6,970 nt of DNA. Source: Candidatus Zixiibacteriota bacterium (lineage in GTDB: Bacteria > Zixibacteria > MSB-5A5 > SM1-73). Positions 1 to 6,174 of this stretch are shown one piece after another. The notes under the pieces are model-generated. The model had not been told where the DNA came from, searched no databases, and worked only from the letters and a program-made list of their open reading frames with translations. The stretch covers positions 1 through 6,970 of the forward strand of contig JAOZNS010000141.1 of assembly GCA_029933635.1 (NCBI GenBank). Reading direction: 5' to 3'. A program made the translations under genes and the position numbers. How positions within the stretch are numbered: the first letter of the stretch is position 1; each line of letters begins with the position of its first letter.

Positions 1-1128
1 CATGAATACTATGATCACTGGCTCGATGATAGAGGTTAAAGCTGCCACCGCCGCATCAACCTCTTCGTCATAGAAATCTGCAATCTTGGAAAGCATCTCG
101 TCTAAGCCTCCGGTCTTTTCTCCCACTGAAATCATCTGGGTAACCATGGGAGGAAAGACCCCACATTGTTTCAAAGGTTGGGTTATGGTCTCACCTTCGG
201 CGATGGAAAGGACTGATTTTTTTATAGCATCATGGATCACCCGATTGCCAGATGCTCGAGCGGTGATATCTAAGGCGTCCAGAATGGGGACTCCAGAGGA
301 GATTAAGGTTCCCAGGGTGCGTGAAAATCTGGAGATGGCACTCTTTCTGATTAAGTCCCCAATAAGCGGGATTCGTAGCTTCAACCAGTCGATGTTAAAT
401 CTGCCCTTATCGGTCTTGGAGTAGAATTTATAAACGATGATCAAAAGGATCAGCAAAACTATACCGGTTAAGATATTATTCCTCAGGAATGCGCTCAAAG
501 AGAGGATGAACTTGGTGGGAGCAGGTAACTCTGCGCCCAGACCGGCAAACATCTTGGCAAAGATGGGAACTATATAAGTTAACATGATAAAGGTGACCCC
601 GATGGCCACCGTCATCACCACTGCTGGATAGATTAAAGCTCCCTTAACCTTACGGGTTAAAGCATCTGCTTTCTCCCTGTAGGTGGCCAGCCTTGTTAGA
701 ATGACATCTAACGCTCCCCCAATCTCCCCGGCATCCACCATATTAACGTAGAGATCATCGAAGACCTTCTTATGTCGGCCTAAAGCCTCAGCCAAGGTGG
801 TGCCTGCCTGGACACTTTCCTTTACCTCTCCAACGATTCGTCTTAGCTCCGCTGACTCCATTTGCTGGGAGAGTATATCAAGGCACTGCACCATGGGAAG
901 CCCCGCCCCGATCATGGTGGCAAACTGTCGGGTAAATCGGGAGATGTGCACCTTCTTTATTCCCGTGCCAATCCTTATGTTGATCTGGGAAGGCTTGACG
1001 GAAACCTGTGAGACTAAGATCTTCTTGCTCCGAAGGATCCTTTCCAGTTCGGTCCGGTTTTTTGCCTTCAACTCACCTGTAACCTGAGTTCCCCCTAATG
1101 TCCTTCCGCTATAGGTGAAAACTGGCAA
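1..1128 (-). CDS. pilC: PilC, type IV pilus inner-membrane platform protein (3' end cut off by window edge)
   Basis: Translated by hand from the minus strand: 376 codons run from a TTG at 1128 to the window edge with no stop. PilC is the polytopic platform on which PilB and PilT act to assemble and disassemble the pilus. The N-terminus (PVFTYSGRTLGG) is typical of PilC/GspF. The first T2SSF domain spans about residues 64-190, with QFATMIGAGLPM at 68-79 and DAGEIGGALD at 132-141. Hydrophobic segments lie at about 165-190 and 217-236. The second T2SSF domain starts near 267 (TLGTLISSGVPILDAL) and contains SVGEKTGGLDEML at 334-346. PilC is usually about 400 residues, so roughly 25-30 residues, including the last membrane helix, lie beyond base 1. 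The TTG start is chosen because AAGGGGG sits 5 nt upstream, an in-frame TAA lies just before it, and the protein then begins exactly where family members do. The gene is 135 nt downstream of pilT. Confidence 0.95.
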   Translation of the reverse strand, partial: MPVFTYSGRTLGGTQVTGELKAKNRTELERILRSKKILVSQVSVKPSQINIRIGTGIKKVHISRFTRQFATMIGAGLPMVQCLDILSQQMESAELRRIVGEVKESVQAGTTLAEALGRHKKVFDDLYVNMVDAGEIGGALDVILTRLATYREKADALTRKVKGALIYPAVVMTVAIGVTFIMLTYIVPIFAKMFAGLGAELPAPTKFILSLSAFLRNNILTGIVLLILLIIVYKFYSKTDKGRFNIDWLKLRIPLIGDLIRKSAISRFSRTLGTLISSGVPILDALDITARASGNRVIHDAIKKSVLSIAEGETITQPLKQCGVFPPMVTQMISVGEKTGGLDEMLSKIADFYDEEVDAAVAALTSIIEPVIIVFM

Positions 1129-1263
1129 TTTAACCCCCTTCCCTTAAAACTGTTGTCCTTAAATTCAAATTTGTCAACTGAGCGATTCATTGAAAAATGC
1201 TTTAGATATTTGACCGACTAATGCTTTCATATTTTGAGTACATTTCAATCTGACATGCAAAGA
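1129..1263 (-). other. Non-coding gap between pilT and pilC with an imperfect direct repeat
   Basis: 135 nt with no ORF. AATGCTTT occurs at 1196-1203 and 1220-1227, 24 bp apart on the plus strand, each followed after a few unlike bases by TTTGA. A TTGACA hexamer on the minus strand (1172-1177) has no -10 partner at 16-18 nt. The ribosome binding site of pilC lies at the low-coordinate end. Confidence 0.35.
1134..1140 (-). promoter_or_regulatory. Ribosome binding site for pilC that decides its TTG start
   Basis: AAGGGGG on the minus strand, 5 nt before TTG at 1128. No ATG or GTG start is available upstream before an in-frame TAA. Confidence 0.7.
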
Positions 1264-2358
1264 TCATGCTCGAATTGTCTGCCGTCCTCTACTCATTGTA
1301 GATTTTTTGGCTAAAAGCTCGTTTAACTCCTGAACATTTGAGCTTCTCCCCATGGCGTCGCCCAAGGTGATTTTGCGTTTAAGATACAGTTCAGCCAAAG
1401 ACTGATTCATGGTTCTCATGCCATATTTTTGTCCTGCCTGCATCAAACTATATATCTGATGAATCTTATCATCCCGGATCAAGGCTCTTATGGCAGGAGT
1501 ACAGATCATGATCTCCAGAGCCAACACCCTACCTCCACCTATCTTAGGGATCAACTGTTGACTTATCACCGCTTGCAAAACGAAGGAGACGGTAACCCGA
1601 ACCTGTTCCTGCTGATTGGTGGGGAACACATCGATGATTCTGTTGATCGACTCTGCACAGGAGTTGGTATGTAGGGTGGCAAAGGCTAAATGTCCGGTCT
1701 CGGAGATATTTAAGGTGGCTTCCATGGTTTCCAGGTCTCTCATCTCTCCCACCAGAACCACATCTGGATCCTCCCTCAGGGCATATTTCAAGGCGCTGGC
1801 AAAGGAGGAGGTATCTGCATATACCTCCCTTTGATTAATCAAAGAACAGATGTGTCGATGAAGATACTCAATAGGGTCCTCAACCGTCAGAATATGGCAG
1901 TACCTTTCCTGGTTTATCTTGTTGATCAGAGCGGCTAAGGTGGTAGATTTTCCGCTTCCGGTGGGTCCGGTTACTAATACCAAGCCACGAGGCAGATTAG
2001 CCAGCTCGACGACCACAGGGGGGATGCCCAGTTCCTCGAAACTGGGGATTCGGAAAGGTATCTGTCTTAACGCTACCGCCACGTTGCCCCTCTGCATGAA
2101 AACATTACATCTGAATCGGCTTAAGTTCTCGATGCCGAAGGAAAGATCAAGCTCGCTTTTCTCCTCAAATTTCTGTCTTTGTTTCTCATTCATTATGCTG
2201 TAGGCTAATTTCTTGGTATCCTCTGCGGTCAGAATATCAAAGTCGGTCTTGACCAGCTTTCCATCTATTCTAAGCTGTGGAGGTGAACCCACTGTTAGAT
2301 GAAGGTCCGAAGCATTTTTTTTGACCATCAACTCCAAAAGTTCCCGTAAGGTGACCAT
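1264..2358 (-). CDS. pilT: PilT, type IV pilus retraction ATPase
   Basis: A 364-residue cytoplasmic hexameric ATPase that powers pilus depolymerisation and thus twitching motility. The N-terminal PAS-like part (1-100) has the usual NASDLHLTVGSPP (15-27). The RecA-like part has Walker A GPTGSGKS (131-138), Asp box TVEDPIEY (158-165), Walker B region REDPDVVLVGEMRD (195-208) and His box GHLAFATLHTNS (222-233). The motif AIRALIRD (289-296) matches the AIRNLIRE signature of retraction ATPases, and together with the short N-terminus it separates this protein from PilB. Length is normal for PilT (about 345-370). The ATG at 2358 has GGAG 6 nt upstream. It sits between pilB (128 nt gap) and pilC (135 nt gap). 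PilU is the nearest alternative, but the C-terminal motif favours PilT. Confidence 0.96.
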   Translation of the reverse strand: MVTLRELLELMVKKNASDLHLTVGSPPQLRIDGKLVKTDFDILTAEDTKKLAYSIMNEKQRQKFEEKSELDLSFGIENLSRFRCNVFMQRGNVAVALRQIPFRIPSFEELGIPPVVVELANLPRGLVLVTGPTGSGKSTTLAALINKINQERYCHILTVEDPIEYLHRHICSLINQREVYADTSSFASALKYALREDPDVVLVGEMRDLETMEATLNISETGHLAFATLHTNSCAESINRIIDVFPTNQQEQVRVTVSFVLQAVISQQLIPKIGGGRVLALEIMICTPAIRALIRDDKIHQIYSLMQAGQKYGMRTMNQSLAELYLKRKITLGDAMGRSSNVQELNELLAKKSTMSRGRQTIRA

Positions 2359-2364
2359 CTTTTG

Positions 2365-2368
2365 CTCC
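2365..2368 (-). promoter_or_regulatory. Ribosome binding site for pilT
   Basis: GGAG within TAGGAGC on the minus strand, 6 nt before the ATG at 2358. Confidence 0.65.
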
Positions 2369-2408
2369 TATCCTTTCCTTATCTTAAGTAAAGAGAGTTT
2401 CTTATATA

Positions 2409-2423
2409 TTATCGACTCGATAA
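2409..2423 (+). repeat. Perfect 15-bp palindrome in the pilB-pilT gap, candidate operator or hairpin
   Basis: TTATCGACTCGATAA has two 7-base arms around a central C. Its left nine bases, TTATCGACT, recur at 2474-2482 in the same gap, 65 bp away in the same orientation. It lies about 50 bp upstream of the pilT start. As RNA it could form a 6-bp stem with a 3-nt loop, but no U-tract follows, so it does not look like an intrinsic terminator. A regulator site is inferred, not shown. Confidence 0.35.
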
Positions 2424-2473
2424 GATGGTTCTTAAATTAACTCTTTTGTTTCCCTCCCTCTCCATTTATAACT

Positions 2474-2482
2474 TTATCGACT
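2474..2482 (+). repeat. Second copy of TTATCGACT in the pilB-pilT gap
   Basis: Nine bases identical to the left arm and centre of the palindrome at 2409-2423, starting 65 bp from it (about six helical turns). It lies 5 bases below the pilB stop codon. This could be a half-site for the same factor or coincidence. Confidence 0.25.
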
Positions 2483-2486
2483 TTTG

Positions 2487-4178
2487 TCAAGCCGTCACCG
2501 CCAAAACTTCTCCCACGGTGGTGATGCCTTGCCTTAACTTTTCCAGGGCGGCAGATCTTAAAGTTAACATCCCCTCTTTTATAGCTTGCTGTTTTACCTC
2601 CGCGCTGGAGGCTTTCGAAAGTATCATTCGCTCAATGGCGAAGCTTATAGGCATCACCTCGAATATTCCGGTTCTCCCTGAATACCCGGTATTGTTACAT
2701 TCGGCGCAACCTCTCCCTTCATACACTTTGATATTTTTGATCTCCTCCTCAGTGAGTCCAAGTAGCTCGAGGTTTTCCGTAGGAATTTGAACCTCCTGCT
2801 TGCAATTAGGACAGATCTTCCGCACCATCCTTTGAGCCATTACCAGCTTGACACAGGAAGCTACCAGATAATTGGGGATGCCCATATCGATCAGTCGATC
2901 GATGGTACTGGGAGCATCGTTGGTATGAAGTGTGGAGAAGACCAGATGTCCAGTCAATGCGGCTCTTACCGCAATCTCTGCGGTCTCGCTATCTCTAATC
3001 TCTCCAACCATGATCACGTCTGGATCCTGTCTTAGAAACGATCTTAATGCGGCGGCAAAGGTCAATCCTATCTCGCTTTTAACCGCCACCTGATTTATTC
3101 CATCAAAATTGAATTCCACCGGATCCTCAGCGGTCATGATATTGATGTTGGTGGTATTGATCTGCTTTAAGGCAGAATAAAGAGTGGTGGTTTTACCGCT
3201 TCCTGTTGGTCCAGTCACCAGGATCATGCCATAAGGAAGATGGATGGCTTTCTGGAATTCTCCAAGCGATTTCTCCGAGAAGCCCAGTTTGGTCAAGTCC
3301 ACGTTGACGCTCTGAGGATCCAAGATCCGCATCACCACCTTCTCCCCAAAGATGGTGGGGAGGACCGAAACCCTAAGGTCCACAGCTCGATCCCCGAACT
3401 TCACCTTGATCCTTCCATCCTGAGGCAACCTTCGCTCAGAGATGTCTAAATCCGCCATTATCTTCACCCGGGAGACTATTGCGGCTCGATATTTAAAGGG
3501 TAAAGGCGACATCTCCTGTAAGTTTCCGTCTATTCTATATCTAACCCTAATCCTTTTCTCATAAGTTTCGATGTGAATATCCGATGCTCCTCGTCGGATG
3601 GCATCGCCTATGATGGAATCCACCAACTTAACCAAGGGCTTATCCTGCACCTGTGACCTTAGATCCTGTTCGGTGGGCACTTCCTCGTTCTCTTCGATCA
3701 CCTCTAAGTCTGAATCTTTGAGTCCTTTGATTATTTGATCGATTCCCGCGGTATCTTGGTAATAGGTATCTATAGCTTTCCGAATTGCTTTCTCCGGGCT
3801 GATGACCGGTTGCACCGAACATCGGGTGATAAACTTTATGGCATCCAGAACATAAATATTATTGGGGTCAGAAATTGCCACAATCAGAGTTTTGCCGATC
3901 TTGCTCACCGGGATGACGTTGAACTTTCTGGCAATATCCACAGGGATCAGCTTCACCACCTCAGGATCCAGCTGAACGTCAGATAACCTTAATGCGCCGA
4001 TATTTAGCTGTTTTCCGATAAACTCTGAAAGTTCGTCTTCGCTGGAGAGGGCTCCCATGTTAACCAGAATCTCCCCCAATTTCTCCTTGCTCTTCTTCTG
4101 TAACTCCAGAGCCTGGGCAAGTTGTTTTTCGGTTATCCGGCCCGTCTTAACCAACATATTTCCTAATTCGCTTGACAT
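2487..4178 (-). CDS. pilB: PilB, type IV pilus extension ATPase with N-terminal MshEN-like domain
   Basis: A 563-residue hexameric cytoplasmic ATPase driving pilus polymerisation through PilC. The N-terminus (about 4-57) holds two repeats of the MshEN type (LGNMLVKTGRITEKQL and LGEILVNMGALSSEDEL), the c-di-GMP-binding module of MshE and many PilBs. A GspE N-terminal domain follows to about 150, then an acidic linker (155-175). The ATPase core has Walker A GPTGSGKT (323-330), Asp box TAEDPVEF (349-356), Walker B region RQDPDVIMVGEIRD (383-396) and His box GHLVFSTLHTND (410-421). CPNC (456-459) and CAEC (491-494) form the tetracysteine zinc site typical of PilB/GspE and absent from PilT. Length is normal for PilB. 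The ATG at 4178 has only a poor Shine-Dalgarno site, but no better in-frame start exists upstream before a stop, and the protein begins where relatives do. GspE is excluded by the adjacent pilT. Confidence 0.96.
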   Translation of the reverse strand: MSSELGNMLVKTGRITEKQLAQALELQKKSKEKLGEILVNMGALSSEDELSEFIGKQLNIGALRLSDVQLDPEVVKLIPVDIARKFNVIPVSKIGKTLIVAISDPNNIYVLDAIKFITRCSVQPVISPEKAIRKAIDTYYQDTAGIDQIIKGLKDSDLEVIEENEEVPTEQDLRSQVQDKPLVKLVDSIIGDAIRRGASDIHIETYEKRIRVRYRIDGNLQEMSPLPFKYRAAIVSRVKIMADLDISERRLPQDGRIKVKFGDRAVDLRVSVLPTIFGEKVVMRILDPQSVNVDLTKLGFSEKSLGEFQKAIHLPYGMILVTGPTGSGKTTTLYSALKQINTTNINIMTAEDPVEFNFDGINQVAVKSEIGLTFAAALRSFLRQDPDVIMVGEIRDSETAEIAVRAALTGHLVFSTLHTNDAPSTIDRLIDMGIPNYLVASCVKLVMAQRMVRKICPNCKQEVQIPTENLELLGLTEEEIKNIKVYEGRGCAECNNTGYSGRTGIFEVMPISFAIERMILSKASSAEVKQQAIKEGMLTLRSAALEKLRQGITTVGEVLAVTA

Positions 4179-4282
4179 AGCTTTGCTAAAAAAATTATTA
4201 AAATTAAATTATTGCCACCTGCACGTGTTTGTATTTTTCAGGTTAAAGCATCTGATGCCTTTTGAGGGTGGTCTTCTTGGTT
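4179..4282 (-). other. Non-coding gap between mglB and pilB
   Basis: 104 nt with no ORF. Read on the transcribed strand it holds an interrupted inverted repeat (4245-4262, AAAGGCATCAGATGCTTT) followed downstream by an A/T-rich stretch (4190-4215). No convincing -35/-10 pair, sigma-54 box or U-tailed hairpin was found. It is much longer than the gaps among the upstream regulatory genes and is where separate control of pilB could sit. Confidence 0.4.
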
Positions 4283-4789
4283 TCAGGACTGCTCCGAAAA
4301 GATATCATCCAGCTTGCTTTCTAAGGAGGCTGAAAACTCTGAATCCAGTTCGGTTTCCTTATTCTTTTCGGCCCGACGGTCCCGGAGACTGGCAGAGGAG
4401 AATATCTTTTCCAGATTTCCTGAAGCCTCCTTGGAATAAAGACGAACCATCCCGATGGTGGTTCGATCATCAAAGATGACTGCCAGAATGGTTCTCTCCC
4501 CCACCAAGGTGATGTGGATGTGATCCTTTTTGCCTTGATGAAAAAGAACTGAGAACTCTGGCTCTCCCAAGAGCCGAGCCATTTCTCGGGTAGAGGCAAA
4601 GCTTCCGGCCAAAAGTGCGGCTAAGGCTGTAGTATCTAAGGACTGGGTGAAACCCTGTCTGGCAATCAAATGACCATCCTTGTCCACCAGAAGAACACAT
4701 TTGGCTTGGGCATCTTTGATTAATCTCCTGAGAATCTTCTCTATCTTTTCGGTCTGCTCCTCATAGATTACTAAATCCCCCTGGGTCAA
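4283..4789 (-). CDS. mglB: MglB-type roadblock/LC7 protein, predicted GTPase-activating partner of MglA
   Basis: 168 residues. In Myxococcus and Thermus, MglB is a dimeric roadblock protein that stimulates GTP hydrolysis by MglA and helps set cell polarity. The match to MglB is specific: an N-terminal LVIYEE (6-11), KCVLLVDKDGHLI (30-42), the helix LDTTALAALLAG (51-62), FHQGKKDHIHITLVG (83-97) and VIFDDRTTIGMVRL (104-117) line up with the Myxococcus protein as I know it. The charged tail (132-168) ends in LDDIFSEQ, like the short C-terminal helix of MglB that contacts MglA. The TTG at 4789 is chosen because GGAGGT stands 6 nt before it and the protein then starts as MglB does. It lies 15 nt downstream of the GTPase gene; the order mglA then mglB is the reverse of the Myxococcus operon. 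A generic roadblock protein is the alternative, but the partner gene and specific motifs make this unlikely. Confidence 0.93.
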   Translation of the reverse strand: MTQGDLVIYEEQTEKIEKILRRLIKDAQAKCVLLVDKDGHLIARQGFTQSLDTTALAALLAGSFASTREMARLLGEPEFSVLFHQGKKDHIHITLVGERTILAVIFDDRTTIGMVRLYSKEASGNLEKIFSSASLRDRRAEKNKETELDSEFSASLESKLDDIFSEQS

Positions 4790-4795
4790 TTTAGC

Positions 4796-4801
4796 ACCTC
4801 C
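4796..4801 (-). promoter_or_regulatory. Strong ribosome binding site for mglB that decides its TTG start
   Basis: GGAGGT on the minus strand, 6 nt before TTG at 4789. It lies wholly in the 15-nt gap after the mglA stop codon. Confidence 0.8.
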
Positions 4802-4804
4802 GCT

Positions 4805-5791
4805 TCATCTTTTGAAAAGTTTATTCAAAAAACGTAATAAGAAAAATCCTTTTGACTTCGTCTTTTTTTTGCTCGACTTTCCGACAGACCAGCTTATTAC
4901 GGTGGCACTTTCCTGCAAGGGTGTGTGATCTTTTTTTATCTTTTCCCCCGGTGAAATTTCTTTCACTTCCAGCTGGATCCGGGATTGCTTTTCCTTATGC
5001 CGGGGTGGCGATTTTATGGTTTCCCCCTGGATCGAAGATCTTGGTTCCTCTTGAGTGATGGCGGATACCGGTGGCTGAGTAGAATTCATCACCGCAGTCG
5101 AGATGTTTGTAGCTCTTATTGGCTCACGTTGGGGCAGGGTGGTAAAATCTGGCTCCTTAGGCGCTTTCTTGAGTTCCTCTTTTTTGATCTCCCTTTCAGG
5201 GAAAAGTTGCTTCCGTTTAGCTTGGTCTAAGACCAATTTGCTTATACATTTTAAAGTATCGAACACTCCAACCCCTTTGATGGCCACCGCTTCAAAATGG
5301 GGAAGTCCTTTTGGATTTAACCTTTTTTCTAACTCCTCCACTGAACTAATATCTGAGAGGTCTCTTTTGTTATATTGAAAGACCAAAGGAATTCGGTCCA
5401 GGTTATATCCATATTCAGAGAGATTTTCCACCAGGTTTTGAAAGCTCTCAACGTTTTCATCCATCTTGGACCTCTGTGAATCTGCCACGAATACCAAACC
5501 ATCCACTCCTCTTAACACCAGCTTCCGGGTGGCGTTGTAATAGACCTGTCCGGGGACGGTGTAAAGTTGGAATTTGGTTGAGAAGCCGTGTATCTTCCCA
5601 ATGTCCACCGGAAGAAAATCAAAGTAAAGGGTTCTGTCCTGGTCGGTGGCTAAGGAAATCAAATCTCCCCTGGTTTGTGGGGGTACCTTCTGATGTACAT
5701 ATTGAAGGTTGGTGGTTTTTCCGGAAAGTCCGGGACCATAGAAAACGATTTTACAAAAAATCTCCTTGGAGGCATAGTTTATGGACGCCAT
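4805..5791 (-). CDS. mglA: MglA-type Ras-like small GTPase with long C-terminal tail ending in a basic amphipathic helix
   Basis: 328 residues from ATG 5791. MglA is the polarity GTPase controlling T4P and gliding direction. It shows P-loop GPGLSGKT (19-26), SLATDQDRTLYFDFLP (46-61), TVPGQ (78-82), YYNATRKLVLRGVDGLVF (84-101), the guanine-specificity motif NKRD (141-144) and EAVAIKGVGVFDTL (167-180). Arg53 and Gln82, the catalytic residues of Myxococcus MglA, fall at exactly the same numbers, as does Thr78 in place of the Ras aspartate. This agreement, and GGAG 7 nt upstream, decide the start; an in-frame ATG at 5842 would add 17 residues and overlap the preceding gene. Family members end near residue 195. 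Here about 135 residues follow, rich in K, E, P, S and T and probably disordered, closing with SSKKKTKSK (306-314) and a 13-residue hydrophobic/basic helix (316-328). It lies 31 nt after the soluble roadblock gene and 15 nt before mglB. Confidence 0.94.
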   Translation of the reverse strand: MASINYASKEIFCKIVFYGPGLSGKTTNLQYVHQKVPPQTRGDLISLATDQDRTLYFDFLPVDIGKIHGFSTKFQLYTVPGQVYYNATRKLVLRGVDGLVFVADSQRSKMDENVESFQNLVENLSEYGYNLDRIPLVFQYNKRDLSDISSVEELEKRLNPKGLPHFEAVAIKGVGVFDTLKCISKLVLDQAKRKQLFPEREIKKEELKKAPKEPDFTTLPQREPIRATNISTAVMNSTQPPVSAITQEEPRSSIQGETIKSPPRHKEKQSRIQLEVKEISPGEKIKKDHTPLQESATVISWSVGKSSKKKTKSKGFFLLRFLNKLFKR

Positions 5792-5798
5792 ATCGATT

Positions 5799-5802
5799 CT
5801 CC
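5799..5802 (-). promoter_or_regulatory. Ribosome binding site for mglA supporting the start at 5791
   Basis: GGAG on the minus strand with a 7-nt spacer to the ATG at 5791. The upstream in-frame ATG at 5842 lies inside the preceding gene. Confidence 0.65.
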
Positions 5803-5822
5803 ATCTGGAAGCTGGGACTTTC

Positions 5823-6173
5823 TTAAGCTGGTTTTTGAACAAGTTTTAATTTTTCAGCCGCATTTCTGATCTCCAATCTCACCAATCCCACATTCACCTC
5901 AGGATCGGTGGCAACCGCCAGAATTCCTATTCCCACATCGGTCAAGAACAGTTTGCCTTTGGTGGCCTCTACGGTTATCTGTTTTAGATCCTCTTTGGAA
6001 AGGCGTTCCATCGACTTCTTAGCCGTGCTGACGATAGACGCCGCTAAAGCTCCTACCGCCTCGTCCTGAAGCGCAGAATTCAAATCAGCGGCGATCACTA
6101 TTCCATCCTGACCCACTATCATACTGCCGTTGATACCGACAGTTTTGTTGAGCTCCTCCAATATTTTATACAT
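5823..6173 (-). CDS. Soluble roadblock/LC7 domain protein
   Basis: 116 residues, consisting of little more than one roadblock/LC7 domain, a fold that usually dimerises and acts on, or scaffolds, small GTPases. The pattern is typical: a first helix MYKILEELNK (1-10), the strand pair GSMIVGQDGIVIAAD (16-30), a central helix DEAVGALAASIVSTAKKSM (37-55), the strands KQITVEATKGKLFLTDVG (64-81) and ILAVATDPEVNVGLVRLEI (84-102), and a final helix. It lacks the MglB-specific N-terminus and C-terminal tail, so it is a separate paralogue; MglC of Myxococcus is a functional analogy only. The start at 6173 is chosen over the in-frame ATG at 6188 because GGAGG stands 6 nt before it and the preceding gene ends 1 nt upstream (TGA-T-ATG), suggesting translational coupling. 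Substrate and partner are inferred from the adjacent GTPase gene. Confidence 0.88.
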   Translation of the reverse strand: MYKILEELNKTVGINGSMIVGQDGIVIAADLNSALQDEAVGALAASIVSTAKKSMERLSKEDLKQITVEATKGKLFLTDVGIGILAVATDPEVNVGLVRLEIRNAAEKLKLVQKPA

Positions 6174-6174
6174 A

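Larger units (their letters stand above)
2359..2486 (-). other. Non-coding gap between pilB and pilT with possible promoter elements
   Basis: 128 nt with no ORF. A perfect TTGACA (2485-2490, minus strand) overlaps the pilB stop codon. TATAAA (2465-2470) lies 14 nt downstream of it, too close for a standard sigma-70 promoter; at 16-17 nt spacing the hexamers are poor. The palindrome and its half copy described separately also lie here. An internal pilT promoter is possible but unproven. Confidence 0.3.

Noticed and set aside
86..1087. Plus-strand open frames (86-424 and 797-1087) where no complete minus-strand gene is apparent
   Set aside because: The minus strand here encodes a clear, uninterrupted PilC that runs off the window edge. 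The plus-strand frames are its antisense shadows.
2463..2490. Sigma-70 promoter for pilT from TTGACA at 2485-2490
   Set aside because: The only good -10-like hexamer (TATAAA) is 14 nt away, and hexamers at 16-17 nt are poor. Kept only as a possibility in the gap entry.
4245..4262. Intrinsic terminator between mglB and pilB
   Set aside because: The inverted repeat is short, is broken by a bulge and is followed by AACCTG rather than a U-tract, so it cannot be called a terminator.
4057..4479. 140-codon plus-strand open frame across the pilB start and the mglB end
   Set aside because: It is antisense to two well-supported genes and their gap, and its product has no recognisable pattern. The same holds for the other plus-strand open frames in this window.
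5792..5842. 17-residue N-terminal extension of mglA from the in-frame ATG at 5842
   Set aside because: It would overlap the upstream gene by 20 nt. The start at 5791 has a good ribosome binding site and makes Arg53, Thr78 and Gln82 fall at the Myxococcus MglA numbers.
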